Below are positions 35,001-46,353 of a DNA stretch of 64,000 nucleotides, one piece after another; within the stretch, counting starts at the first letter, position 1, and every line of letters begins with the position of its first letter. The translations under genes and the position numbers were made by a program. The stretch spans positions 1,376,219 through 1,440,218 of the forward strand of contig VXAU01003156.1 of the NCBI GenBank assembly GCA_013399695.1, written 5' to 3'. The stretch comes from Formicarius rufipectus (Eukaryota > Chordata > Aves > Passeriformes > Formicariidae). The notes beneath the pieces were generated by a model. That model saw only the letters and a list, made by a program, of their open reading frames with translations. It was not told the origin of the DNA and did no database searches.

Positions 35001-36409
35001 TCACTGAGGTGCAGAAAAAGCAGGCCATGCTGAATGCCAGCAAGCAGCACCACGCTGGGAAACCCAAGGGTGAGTCACATGTGAGCACAGGAATGCTGTG
35101 AGGGTGGGGGCTGGCTCGGTGTTTACTACATGGGAAGAGTTTCAATGAAGTGGCATTAACAAGCTCTAGATAAGGGCCAGATGGTGAGCTCTGATGTGAC
35201 AATCTGCACTGCAGTTCCTGGTAGATTCAGAGGGCTGGAGTCAGGGCGCTGCTCCTAACTCCAGGAGAGCTGCTTTGCACATGATCGCTGAGCTCTGTGC
35301 CAGAAAGCATCAGCCTTGATCAGTGCTCAGCCTGGCCCTGGGACACGGGCTCTCCCAGCAGGATGGCAAAAGGCAAGCTTTGCAGCAACCCCATGGCACA
35401 CAGAGGGTCATACAGGTGAGTGCAGCAGGGACTGTTCCCGCCTGGGCAAGGTAATCCGAAACCTGCAATTTGGGCAGAGTGCCAGGGGTAGGTACACTGC
35501 CTGAACTCAGCTGTTCATTCAGCCTGTCAGATGAGGACAATTTGGCAGCAACCAGGGGAGTGTGAACTCAAGCAACAAACAGGAAGGTTCCTGTGCCCAC
35601 AGGTGGCTGAAGAGAGCCCTGTGATGCCACCTCCTCCTTCCCTCTGTTCAGAGGAAGAGGTGTCAATTCCTTTCCTCTGGACACAGAGGAAACCACTTCC
35701 TCTTGGAGGTACCAGCCAGCACTGGTAAATCCCAGCCACGTCTCCAGCTTGGCTAAATGTCAAAATAGGTCAGAAATAAGATCTGGCTGCAAACGGAGGG
35801 AAGTTTGGAAGGAGGCCAGACCTCTCTAACAGAGCAAAGCCCTAGGGACAAAGCATTAGAGGTGACCCCACAAGCTAGCCCTGTCCACTGAGCAGGCACT
35901 GACCATTTCTGCTCAGAAATCCAATCCAGAATGTTGGAACAGGCAACAGCAGCACTTGCACAGCAGCTGCTCCTCCAGCACAGCCAAAGGCACCAGTTAA
36001 GTTTGTCACCAGTGAGGAGCTGGAGCTTTTCAGCCCTGCTGTCATGTTGGCACAACACCTGGCAGGCAGTTATGTGGCACAGCATCAGCTCTAATGCTAA
36101 AAAGAAATGCTGAAAATAAGGATACACTAAAGGAAGGGTAGCACTGAGCCAAACCCAATTCACAGCTCTGCAGCTTTAACGGGGAGTGTGGTGGGGGGAG
36201 GGAAGGGAGCTGTGCTCAACTAACGTGCTTTCCCTCTCCTCCTCCTGCCAGCTGTCACCAGGCCCTACTATGACTTCCTGATGAGGCAGAAGCACCCCAC
36301 CCTGCCCACCACGCTCCCTCAGCAGCAGGTCTTCATGCTGGCAGAGCCCAAGCGCAAGCCCTCGAACTTCTGGCAGAACATCAGCAGGCTGACACCCTTC
36401 CGGAAATAA
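25858..36409 (+). CDS. ARHGEF4: Rho guanine nucleotide exchange factor 4 (Asef), SH3-DH-PH portion, nine exons, 5' end missing
   Basis: Nine exons join into 505 codons plus TAA with every junction in frame. Residues are numbered from the first exon here. Residues 7-60 form an SH3 domain (ALWDHV, WWWG at 42-45, WFPASFV). Residues about 96-285 form the DH domain, including STERD with the conserved Glu at 109 and the LLTPVQKICKYPL segment. Residues about 310-420 form the PH domain, and the tail ends FWQNISRLTPFRK. Known family biology: the enzyme loads GTP on Rac1/Cdc42, the SH3 domain inhibits the DH domain, and binding of APC to an N-terminal region relieves this, promoting cell migration. That N-terminal region lies outside the window. 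Introns are 2,612, 958, 597, 1,288, 781, 962, 654 and 1,182 bp. The paralogue SPATA13 (Asef2) has the same architecture; the neighbouring FAM168B argues for ARHGEF4. No frameshift or lost catalytic residue is visible. Confidence 0.92.
27960..28152. promoter_or_regulatory. CpG-dense islet inside the first ARHGEF4 intron of the window
   Basis: About 190 bp containing roughly 21 CpG dinucleotides by hand count, flanked by AT-rich intron sequence on both sides. It ends near a TTTTATAG element (28,150-28,157). Possible readings are an intragenic promoter or enhancer, or a GC-rich inserted fragment. I find no exon in it. The rest of the intron (26,038-28,649) holds nothing I recognise. Confidence 0.4.
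28650..28832 (+). CDS. ARHGEF4: ARHGEF4 exon: SH3-DH linker and first DH helix
   Basis: Sixty-one codons, phase 0 at both ends (CACAG before, GTAAGG after). It begins LRVNQDEP, has an acidic linker (residues 66-83), then MRTNVINEIISTERDYIKHL, the first conserved region of the DH domain. Glu109 is the residue that contacts switch I of the GTPase in this family. Confidence 0.93.
29791..29970 (+). CDS. ARHGEF4: ARHGEF4 exon: DH domain middle part
   Basis: Sixty codons, phase 0 at both ends (CTCTTAG before, GTGAGT after). It encodes GYIKQCRKRADMFTEEQL, then FGNIEDIYRCQKKF, and ends CFLEY. The last residue is Tyr, where I recall His in mammalian relatives. Confidence 0.93.
30568..30800 (+). CDS. 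ARHGEF4: ARHGEF4 exon: DH domain catalytic segment
   Basis: 233 bp, phase 0 start and phase 2 end (TTGCAG before, GTGGGT after). It runs from QTEFQIYSEYCNNHPNAC through FEACRLLQKMIDISLDGF and LLTPVQKICKYPLQLAELL. This is the most conserved DH block, needed for GTPase contact. It is noticeably richer in GC than the flanking introns. Confidence 0.93.
32089..32218 (+). CDS. ARHGEF4: ARHGEF4 exon: DH C-terminal helix and DH-PH junction
   Basis: 130 bp, phase 2 start (completing an Arg codon) and phase 0 end (CCCTAG before, GTGAGA after). It encodes DFKDVEAALNAMKNVARLI, then NERKRRLENIDKIAQWQSS, the long last helix joining the DH domain to the PH domain. Confidence 0.93.
33000..33131 (+). CDS. 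ARHGEF4: ARHGEF4 exon: start of the PH domain
   Basis: Forty-four codons, phase 0 at both ends (TTCCCAG before, GTAACC after). It encodes GEDVLVRSSELIYSGEL and then QQRMFFLFDHQLVCCKK, the first beta strands of the PH domain. Confidence 0.92.
34094..34337 (+). CDS. ARHGEF4: ARHGEF4 exon: rest of the PH domain
   Basis: 244 bp, phase 0 start and phase 1 end (TTACAG before, GTATGG after). It encodes DLLRRDILYYKSRINMDDM, an acidic turn, NAFKLHC and the C-terminal PH helix (KQRWLKAFENERRQVQLDQ). Confidence 0.92.
34992..35069 (+). CDS. ARHGEF4: ARHGEF4 exon: short linker after the PH domain
   Basis: 78 bp, phase 1 at both ends (TTCCAG before, GTGAGT after). It encodes FSITEVQKKQAMLNASKQQH followed by HAGKPK, a basic and probably flexible segment. 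Confidence 0.9.
36252..36409 (+). CDS. ARHGEF4: ARHGEF4 last coding exon
   Basis: 158 bp from a phase 1 acceptor (CTGCCAG) to TAA at 36,407-36,409. It encodes PYYDFLMRQKHPTLP, QQQVFMLAEPKRKPSNFWQN and the terminal ISRLTPFRK. The C-terminal tail of this family contributes to autoinhibition together with the SH3 domain. Confidence 0.93.
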
Positions 36410-37000
36410 GGGCAGCCCCGTGTTTGTGCCTGAACCCCTTCTGAGAAAGCACTTTATCCGTCAGTCCTGGGAGGTGGAGCCCAGGTTCTCCCAATCCTTT
36501 GTTTACAGAGGATGGCACATGTGCTCCCGCCTTCCCTATTTATTTTGCAGCCCGACTGACCGCCCTGGCTCGAGGTGAGGCACTGCGTGTGCATCTGTGC
36601 CGTGGAGCCAGCCCTGCACAGCGCCCACGAGGGGCACACAGGAGGGAGCCTGACACAACTTCATCCCTAGAGATTGTGCTTGTCAGCTGTACTTGGACTT
36701 CCTCCTTCCCACTGTGCCCACCACTGCTGTCTGGCAGCTGTCAGAGGGGAGGGCAGCTGACAGACCCACTGCCGTGCTCAGAACAGCAGTTCAGAGTCAC
36801 TGACCTGACACACTGGCCATGAGGGACAAACCCTTCTGCTCTGCCCAGCCCCTGCCCCACGTTTCTCAGAGACATGGTCCTCCTACACATGCCCACCTAA
36901 CTCAGCCCCTGCAGACAGACACAGTGAGTACTGCACTGTGAGCTCTCCTTCTCTCTAGTCCAACACCACTGGTGAACAGGATCGTGCATTAAACTGTGCC
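36410..37000 (+). other. ARHGEF4 3'UTR (end uncertain)
   Basis: Sequence after the stop codon with no further conserved frame. The only poly(A) hexamer in a suitable place is ATTAAA at 36,988-36,993, followed about 45 bases later by a GT-rich stretch. The transcript could also extend to the T-rich region near 37,250. Confidence 0.5.
36988..36993 (+). terminator. Candidate ARHGEF4 poly(A) signal, ATTAAA
   Basis: ATTAAA lies 580 bases after the stop codon with GT-rich sequence downstream. No AATAAA is seen between the stop codon and 37.5 kb. Confidence 0.4.
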
Positions 37001-37255
37001 AACCTGCAGCATGAGTCAAGCTCAAGAATCTTTCTAGTGGGTTTGAGTTACATAAGTTAGAGAAAAATGTGCCTAATTAATACCATACTCAATTCCTTAG
37101 AGTCTCGTCTCTCCATCATTCTGCCATATTTCCTGGCCAATGAAAATGCTCATTGTTTGTAATGTGTTTATTTATGGTAAAAATCAGAACTGTGTATTTT
37201 GTAAGTCTGTAATTGTTCTTGTCAGATGTTGTTAACTTGATGCCTGTTTTGTCTG

Positions 37256-37277
37256 TTTTTTTTTTTTTTTAAAAAAA
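37256..37277. repeat. T15-A7 homopolymer junction
   Basis: Fifteen thymines are followed directly by seven adenines. It is a simple repeat able to form a short hairpin, and it lies downstream of the ARHGEF4 3'UTR. Confidence 0.85.
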
Positions 37278-40200
37278 GGTCAATATTTGCAAACCCAGCT
37301 CCCAGAAGTCAGAGTCTGCTGTTCAACTCTGAAATGTGATTGTTATGCAAACTTCCACAGACCCTCAAATTCACTTCTAAAAAAATGGAAAAACACTTTA
37401 AAAAGGCCTAAATTTGGCATAAGAAGCCTCCTTTAAGTATCCGAGTTCCAAACTGTGGCCAAAAAGATTTAACCCTTGGTTAGCAAAAGGAAAGATTTGC
37501 CTTACCATAGCCAGAGTTAGAAGCCATACTGACTGAATTCCCTAGCTTAGGAGACATCCCGTGACAGTGGAAGGAAGACACCTGCTCCTTCCAACCCGAC
37601 ACTAGTGTGAGTGAGCACTAACTGCAGAGCTCAGAAATCCAGTGTTTGTTGATGCTGTAGCTGACCAAAGTCTGGTCATCCAGGGATATCTGAATTCAGT
37701 AGCATGTACAAAGTCCTTCTTGCACTATATCTTTCCCCCAGACCAGGGGCAACATTTAATTTCATAAAGAAACTTGCAAAAGTGACTCTCAGCCTGTGTT
37801 TGTCTCCAGCATGTCTGTGTGAAGTTGTTTCTCTTCCAAGTCACTGCAGAGATTCTGCTCTTGCAGGCCCAGCAGCTCCATCTCGGCCACAGAGCCATGC
37901 CAGGTCACTCTCAGAGCAGCCACCCTGGGCCCACAGAGCCTGGACTGGAGGGGGCACATGGCAGTGTACTGGGAGGGTGGGAAAGAAACAAACCCAAACA
38001 GAAAAAAGCTACTCCAAGAAGCCACTGGGATCAGGCAGCTCCATCACTGTCAGCATAATTCACTTTGCAACACAGACACCCTGAAACACCCACCAAGGGC
38101 ACAGACACACACAGAGGCACTGACAGACACAGCAAGGGGGAGGGAGAGAGGTGGTGACTGCGGCACGGACACACAGGTACAGCAGACAGATGCAGCCAGC
38201 ACCCCTCAGTAACACAAGGCAATTGTCACATCTGTGTTTACCCTAAGTGTCTGCACCCTCCTTTCCTTACCCATGATGTGTTTGTTTTGATTGGCCAGGA
38301 AGAAAATCTGTTGGCACTGAAATGATCAATTTTCCAAGCTTATCACGAGCTTTGCAGTAAGTTGGGAGAGGACAATCCCCCCACCTCCCCACCAATACAT
38401 GTACACACTCTCTAAGCATGACCAGCTGTGAAGATGCATCAGGTTTCTTATGATCTTGTCCGGCTGCCATCTGAGTGTGGGGATCCCCCAAAAACCTCAC
38501 TGCAACCCTGAACAAAACCTCAGTGTCCCCATCATCAGAAGTGCCCCCAGCTGCAACATCTGAACTGGTTTTTAGCCTCTGTGTTGTTTAATACACTCAG
38601 TTTTACATCTACATTGAAGTCACTCTGTTAGAAATCCTCACTTCTGGGGGAAATGGGGGACAGTAGCACAGGACCCTGGAGTGCAGCAGCCGTGAAGTGC
38701 AACAGTGTCCCTGCCCTCCCCGAGCCGAAACACACACAGGAACTGGCTACTGTTAACTACCTGGATAGCAATACTGTGAACAGCAGATCTGCACAGAACC
38801 GTTTAGATTAGCACATCACTTACCAGCTCCTCCAGAACTGATTACACACCTGACCAGTGCGCACAAACGATTCACAGAGACACCTTTACAGGGACCTTTT
38901 TAAGTGCCAAACCAGACTCCTGTGGCCGGACAGCATCGATGATCAGATGATTATTTCTAGTAGAGAGAAATACATTCTCCACTTGACTATCAGTACTCTT
39001 CCTAAAAGTGTCCTCGTCTGGGATTCTAGTCCTGCGTGCCATGTTTGGAGCTAGGACTCAATGCCCTATGCAAGACTGAGATCTGGTACAGAAGCTGATC
39101 ACACTGGAAGGTGGAGTTAAAGCAGCAATACTGATAAACAGGTAAGGGTCAAACGTGCTGTGCTCAACACACCCACCCCACAGCCCGCTCAGAAGAGGAT
39201 TTCATCACAGAACACCACCCTTTGTTTTCTACCCAGCACCACTTCCTCATTCTCTAACCGCAACCCACAACGTTTCCTGAACAAACTGTATAGCACATCA
39301 TGTGCAGCCTCCATTGGGTTTAAGTGATTAGACACTCAAAAAAGCCATCCTCCAAGTTTCTCATTAAATGGCAAAGTGTGCTTGTGTGTGTGAGATAGTG
39401 GTAACAGATGAACCAACCTCAGACTTTCCTGCTCTTCACCCTGGCATCTGGATGTCAAATGGAGCAGAATCAGAGAGAACACGTGTATAGGTCAGCACTG
39501 TGTGCACACAGTGTGCAGATTCACAAGGGCATCAGCTAAACTCATGGTAACAGGGTTTCTGGCATATGAACAACAAAAGTACAGCCTCTGACCAGCTCTC
39601 TGAGCTAAATGGACAACACAATATTACCAGATCCACAAGACCTGCACATGTGAAACATGAAGCAGCAGAGCTGTGAAATGTCAGCACCCACTCCTCTAGA
39701 GACAGACCTCCATGGGCCAGAAAGGCAGATTTTCATGCAAAACAAACTGAAGCTCCTGACATGAGTCTGAATAGCACCAATCCTTCTGGATTTCAGGGTA
39801 GAACCATTCTAACTACTCAGAAAAACTGTTCTGCACTGAGTTACATAAAGTGGACAACATTTGCATAAGGGGTGGTTTGGGTTTTTTAAGGCTGTTGGCT
39901 CTATTTGCTCCTCTCCTTCTGTAGCTATCCACTTAGGAAGCTTCTTGTACAAACAGCCATGATTCTTAAGGAGCTAAATCTGCCCAGTTTTCTCTTGGTC
40001 AAGTAAGATACAGAGTTATGTGAAATGTGAACCAATCACAAGAATTATCTGCTGAAACTACTAGTACAGTGAACCAGTGGCTGCTAAATAATGCAGTTTC
40101 TGTTACAACAACAACAACAACAAAAAACAAACAAAAAACCAACAAACAATCCCTCTTTTGAACTATTAGTTTGGAATAACTTATTCAGACAAGGTGGGTG

Positions 40201-43200
40201 TATACACTGTTCCAAGTTCTGATAGCATCAAAACCAGAACAAACTGTCGTTGTACTAACTCAAAATAACAACTAGATCAATTCTCATGGAGAGAAACACT
40301 CCCCCCCTCTGAGCAGCCCCTTTTCTGCTGTGTCCATTACCTGGAGAGCTGTGGGGAACACTGGTTGTGTCCAGCCTAGCCCACTGTGTGCTCTGCAGGC
40401 GATTCCCACCATCCAGGACACTGCTCCACAAGGCAGGCACAGCAGCCTCTCACCCAGGAACCAGTGATGCACTGACCACCTGCATCTAGGTGTCCCAACA
40501 GCTTCCCAAAAACACCAGGGGGCCAGGCCTGCCCATCACCCACAGATAATGGGATAGCAGAATCAGAGGAACCTGCCAGTGACAGGCCATTCCAAGAGAA
40601 TCTCTGCTTCAGACTGAAAGTGCTATACCTTCTTGGGATGCCAGAATGACAGAAATTAATTTTTATAAGAAGTCCTTTCACCTTTTGCAATATACCCCCC
40701 AGATTCACTGTAGTGGAAGCACATCTTCATGCAAGAGTAGCACTGAAGAAATCAGTGCCAAGATTGATGTGTAAGCATCAGTGTTTTGAACAAGTACTGC
40801 AGCACTCACCACCCAGACTGCTGGAGAACTGTCAGCACCTGTGTGGGACAGCATCCACCAGGTGCTGAATTCTTATTTCACTGGTTTGACTCCAGCTGTT
40901 TCAGTGCTCTTGTCAGGTTTCACCTCGTACCTGCTAGGGAGGGTTATGGCATTGCAACGCCCACTGGGACAGTGAATAGGGTAGTACAGTAATTCCCAAA
41001 GCTTTAAGAAGGGAACTATTCACACCTCATTCAGCTGCTGGAGCCTCAGCCTGTACCTCTGCTGCTCACGTTTTCTACCAAAGTTAGCAGGACTTGCCCT
41101 GCTCCTGCCATCGGCACCACCCCAAGTCTCAGTTAAATGTCCTGCTCCAGCCTACCTGCAGAAACTCCTTGTCACAGAGCTCCCAGCCTAAGCATAGCTG
41201 TAGGATCAAGTCTTCAGGTAAGTAATGAGTTCAAGAGCTTTGATAATGGATAGAAGTTAACAGAAAAAAAAATTTGTTTTCAGCTGATTTTAACCCACTG
41301 AAGGCACAGTGGTGTCCTCTTAGGTTGATTGATTCCCTGCCTTGCACTATCTCCCAGGCAGCAAAGACAAATCAATTCCGCTCGTCTCAGAGCGAGGCCA
41401 GTGCAGTGTGACAGGGCGCAAGACTCCTGCACTTCCCTGAGAGCTACACAGCGTGGGGGATTGCACACTCCAGAACAGCAGCAACCTGAATTCACTTGCC
41501 TTTACACTCACAGCCACACACCTCCAGGCTCAGGAGAAGTCAAAGGGTGCTCCTTTTCAGCCAAGCAGCAATCCCAGCTTGCCTGGCCTTGGGATTAACA
41601 CCTCACACTACATTTCTCCCTTTGTCTTTCACATGTTGCCCTTAACAAGCTAAAATCCCATGGCTTTGACAATGCTGGTAGTTTTAGGAAAAATGCAGGC
41701 TGCTTGTTCTTTCTGCTTCACACTCCTGTCATCTTCCTCCCAACTACACCCTCCTCTCCACACGTACCGAGCTCCTCCTTCACACAACTGCTACCAGAGC
41801 TGCTCCACTTCACAGCCTGTGCAAATGCAGTACCTGTGACACCCACCCCAGACCTCTGTACCTTTGTGATGCTTACAGATACAGTTGTGAGATGGGAAAT
41901 AAACAAGCTACCAACTTTAGTCTTGTCTAATTCTGTAATCCTCCCATAAAACATTTCTGAGCATACAGCATCAGCCTTTGTATCTGCCACAATCACATGT
42001 AACATTCTCCTTAGAAGTTCCTGCAATCTTTCCACCGTGTTTCTTCTCCTTTTCTCACAAGCAGCAGCCTGCCCATCCACTACCTGGGCTTCACAGTAAT
42101 TTGCAGCTTTTTTTCTTTAACCTGCAGCAACTTGAAACAATATGCTTGCCATCTAAATCACACCAATTAAGAAAAACTTAACCCCCAGCTACAGCCACAT
42201 GGGCATTCATGCACTGAAACAGAGGGGACTGAATGACACCCCAGCTGGGAAGTTCACAGGATTACAGTTCTTGCAAGGATGGCAAAAGCAAAACTGAGGG
42301 AAGGTGTGTTCCTCTCCCTCTTTCTGAAGCATCACTTTGTCCATGTATTTTACCTTTCTTGCCCAGAAAAGTTACTGTCAAACACTAAAAAGTACATTAA
42401 CATAGTCCAAAAATCAAAGTACAGCTGCACGAATTGAAGCTGACAGCTGAGCTGATCAGTGCTGTATTTTCTCTGTCAAGAAGTATCTTTCAGTCCACCA
42501 GCAAGGACTACAGCTATGGGTTATTGTACAAGGCCCAACAGTCTCCCCTCTAGGTCTGCCATTCCCTCTGTGACACCCAACATGACTTCCTGTACCTACC
42601 AAAGATTTCTTGCTGCTGTAAAATTTTTGTAATGTTTATTTTAAAGTAGTCACACAGCCCGCTCCCATTCTATCCTGGATGAATAAGACAGGATAGCTCA
42701 TAGCCTGATGGATACTGAAATAAAATCCAGGAGAGCATTTAGCCTCCCACACACGAGTCAGACCTTTATCTGTCTAATGCAGCAACACCTTCTATGACTG
42801 ACATTTCCTACAAAGAAAGATTCTCTGCTAAATAATAATCAGTGCATCACTTTTGAGTCCAGGGGAGCTCACCAACAAAACTATTTCTGTTACCTAACTT
42901 TTTTACAATGAGACATGGAGTTTAGAATCTAAAGCAAGATGTCAGAAACAGCAAACTTTGGTTTTGCCCATAATTAGTTACAGAAAACCTTGAAAGTCAA
43001 ATAATCTTGCCTTATTTTTGACAATCACTGAGTGGATGCTTTCTTAGAAGAGGCTCTGGCTGTTCTCGTGTTCAAAGCTGCCCTTAAAATGAGGAAAGTT
43101 CTTGTCAATACATCTACCCTTCACAGCAAGTAACTAACTCTGTCAGCAAGGGACAGTAATAAGCATTACACTGCCACTGCATGATGAATGTGGGAACAGA

Positions 43201-44399
43201 AGGAAAAAAATCAGCCCATTACTGACCCACCATTTTGGTAGTTCCATGGACACATTTAAAACAACCATGAGAGAAGCCCTATATACAGGCTTCAGTAACC
43301 CACACTTACAAGTGCTGAATACAGCACAAAGTCACGTTTCACAGCATGAGAACAGCTACACCAGAATCCCTCCAGCCCAAGAGTGATCAGCACCATTCTG
43401 AAGAACAGTATTTCCCTTTATAGCACCCCAGATTCCAGCAGTCTACTGGTTGAGGATTATGAATTTTCATCAGCTCCAGCGCTCTGCAAAAACCACCCCC
43501 AAATACACCACTCCCTGTAACGTGAAGGAAATTCTAGGACAACTGACCAGGAACTGGCCTGAGGGAAAGCACACTGAAACAAAAAACCTGTCCAGGGATC
43601 CCTTGTGCTTGACTACAGCTTCAGCTCCTCAGCTACTTTACTGACTAAACCACGTGTAGCAGTGTCTCAACAACGACACGCCACTCCTGCACAGCAATGC
43701 AGTCATGCTGCACCCTCCTCTTCCACGTGTTGCTTTTCACAGGAACGTTACCAGGTAAGTTATTGTTAGTTTTGGAGACCTACAATAAATGAAAATAGCC
43801 AGTTAGTTCAAGCAGCATAGTTCTGTTCCCCTGAAATACACATAATTCCATTTTAACATTAGTGCTTTACAACCACCCACACACTAAAGAAATACGATAA
43901 TTACCCACACCTCACACCTACTCAATTCTTTTCCTTCTGGGGAACACTCAAGATACTGATTTATAACAGCCTTCTGCTCAGGGCCTGTCACCTCTTCAAA
44001 CAGCACTGACTCGGTATCAAGCAAATGCTAAAGTATTGTCAAAATTTACATCTGTTCCATTTCCTTTGTTTTAAGCTGTAAAATAAAGTAAGAAAACCCT
44101 CAAACTCCAGTAAATGCCTCAAAAGGGAACAAGGCAGGGTTGCACATGTTTAGTGTACTCCCAGAAAAGGGAACATAGGGCAGCTTATTCCCTATCAGGG
44201 AGCCTTTTCTGTTGTGTTTTGCTGCCACTAAGAAACCTTACTGAGAAAAGTCACTTAACCCATTTCAATGTCTGGCTTTGCTTCAATTAATCACAAGATT
44301 TCATCAGCTTAAAGAGTTTAAACATACCACCCTGCTCTCCAGCAACAACCTTTTCTGGAAGGATGGCAGCAAAAACAGTAGGAAAAAAAAAAACACAAT
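37278..44399. other. Intergenic region between convergent genes
   Basis: About 7 kb separate the ARHGEF4 3' end and the FAM168B 3' end. I see no conserved exon. Open frames such as 41,718-42,080 (-) lack ATG starts or family motifs. The contents are simple repeats: a CA/GA-rich patch at about 38,085-38,165 and a CAA repeat at 40,105-40,149. Confidence 0.55.
40105..40149. repeat. (CAA)n microsatellite grading into A-rich repeat
   Basis: About six CAA units are followed by C(A)n units, 45 bp in all. Confidence 0.85.
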
Positions 44400-44417
44400 A
44401 AGCAACACAAGTCAATC

Positions 44418-44423
44418 TTTATT
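44418..44423 (-). terminator. Probable distal FAM168B poly(A) signal, AATAAA
   Basis: AATAAA on the minus strand is followed within 20-40 bases by GT- and T-rich sequence (TTGTGTTGC, then TTGTG and a T run), the usual layout of a cleavage site. Confidence 0.5.
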
Positions 44424-45159
44424 GAAAACTGAAGTATTAATACATAACAATTCTTGTTACAATAAACGTGCTTTTAAGATTTTAAATCTGAGCTCATCTA
44501 CTCATTGAATTGCATAAAAAATAAAAAAGTATGAATTCTCACAATTGAACTGGCTCAGAATGGAATCTCCACTCTTTGTGTTGATGCAATAGTTCAATGC
44601 AGGAGTGAATGATGCCTTAAAACTTATTCTGGAAGACAACATTGACCTAAACTTAAAAAAAAAGTACCAATACAACTGTTCCTAAGACAGTTTTAAAAAA
44701 GTCATAGAAAGGAAACCTGTGTCTATTTCATAACAAACATGGAGAACTATTACTGGGGCCTCTTGTACTTCCATTGCATGCACTCACTTTTTAAAATCTT
44801 AGACAGGAGGGCAGCCAATAATAGCAATACAATTAAAAAAACCCACTAACAAATCCCTTCTACTTAAAACAGATCTGTACAGCAGCCAGCTAAAAAAGCT
44901 TTCCCAGTTTGCCTGCTAAGTGCCCAAAAGTCACAACCAGTTTAGAAAAGTCATGTTCACTTTTCTTGATGTTTAAACTTCAGAGCCCATAAATTGTACA
45001 AGTCACCAATGGACCCTTACTACATATGAAATTCAGATGTTTCAGTGTTACATGCAACCCACACAGGAGAAGGTTTCCTTGTCCCCAGATAAGCACTGCT
45101 CCTTTTCCCTCTCTTTAGCCTACAAAACCCCTCTGATGTGCCCCCTAAGCCCCCCGAGT

Positions 45160-45480
45160 GGAGGTGCACACACAGCCTCGGAGGGGAGCCCGGGCCCAGT
45201 CCCGACACACGAAGTGCCCCCTCTGCTGTGAGTGGCGTGTCCCCCTCACGGCAGAGGGGGCTGCAGGATCGCTAAGCTGACACCACACAGCAGGAGAACG
45301 GTGATGGTCACTACTGAGGACAATGTGAAGGAGCCGGGAGCGCCCGGGCCTGACACCTGCTGGATGGAGGAGGCCGGGTCTGTCTGCTGCACACACCGCA
45401 GCCGGCACAGCCACCATGCCGGGGTTCCCCCTCGGGCTCCAGCGGCACTACTGCTCGTGATCCTAAGAGGGGACGTTTCA
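45160..45480. other. CpG- and GC-rich patch within the FAM168B 3'UTR
   Basis: About 300 bp of GC-rich, CpG-containing sequence interrupts an otherwise AT-rich 3'UTR. Both strands stay open for 90-120 codons. The minus-strand frame ending at 45,246 closes with SGPGAPGSF, then VVTITVLLLCGVSLAIL and QPPLP, which looks like a C-terminal membrane or GPI-anchor signal. A splice-acceptor-like GTGTGTGCAG precedes it, but that frame has no ATG. It may be an unannotated terminal exon, a retained retrocopy fragment, or chance. Confidence 0.3.
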
Positions 45481-45771
45481 CACACACACACGGGAATTAC
45501 TACTCCTGGGATGAGTTTAAGCCTACTTAGGTGGTGGTACTGGATCACTGTGCTCACCTACTCAAGCAAAGCCCACATGAAGTGTGTAATACTGTGCTGA
45601 AGCACTGGGGAGTGATTCCAAGACAATTTTGACCCTCTCTTGCCTTCCTCCCCAAGGATGCTCCATGGAGAGCAGTCAGTGCTGAGTACCCTGGTATACA
45701 GCCCTGCACCATCAACTATTCCCAGACAACACTAAGACACGGTGGTACTTACAGGTGGTGGTTTGCTTCTC

Positions 45772-45800
45772 GTTTTTTTTTTTGTTTGTTTTTTTTTTTT
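45772..45800. repeat. T-rich tract
   Basis: T runs interrupted by single G bases. In the FAM168B transcript sense this is an A-rich tract. Confidence 0.85.
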
Positions 45801-46321
45801 CAGTGAATGAAGCAATACAAGGAAGAACTTGAACTAAAATGAAGGACATTTTTTGTCTACCACTGCATCTAAGCATTTAACTTGCATAGTACACTCAAAA
45901 AGAAGCTTTCTTGAACAGCATTCCTGCATGTCTCCTAGAAACATCAAACAGGAGATGGTTACAACAAGCATAAGCAACATCTAATAGTAGGTTTTCTCTT
46001 TTCCTTCCTAGTGTTTAGTTAACCACCATGCCAATGACTAGGGCTACATGTTTTTGGTGCCAATTATTAGCCATTTTTCTTTTGCTGCTGCTACATTTAA
46101 AAGATATTTTCATCAGCTGTTACTGACAAAGGGAATACCTCAGTTTTTTAAAAATACTTTATCTAAACTCAACACCTGAAATTTGAATTTTAACAAAAGA
46201 AAAAAATATCTTTCTTGGACTTCTCTTTGTTATTGCTGCAACAGTTATTTTTAGCTCCAGGTTTATAGTAGTACTTTTTTAATCATATAAAGCTGCCATT
46301 AAAGTTTTTTGTGTGTTTTCC

Positions 46322-46353
46322 TTTTTTTTTTTTTTTTTTGTTTTTTTTTTTTT
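46322..46353. repeat. Poly(T) tract of about 31 bases
   Basis: Two long T runs are separated by one G. In the FAM168B sense this is an internal poly(A) run that could prime oligo-dT and mimic a transcript end. Confidence 0.85.

Noticed and set aside
25858..36409. SPATA13 (Asef2) as the identity of the GEF
   Set aside because: Same SH3-DH-PH architecture, but the SH3 wording and the convergent FAM168B neighbour fit ARHGEF4 better.
41718..42080. 120-codon minus-strand open frame in the intergenic region
   Set aside because: It begins with GTG, not ATG, shows no family motif, and frames of this length are expected by chance in 64 kb.
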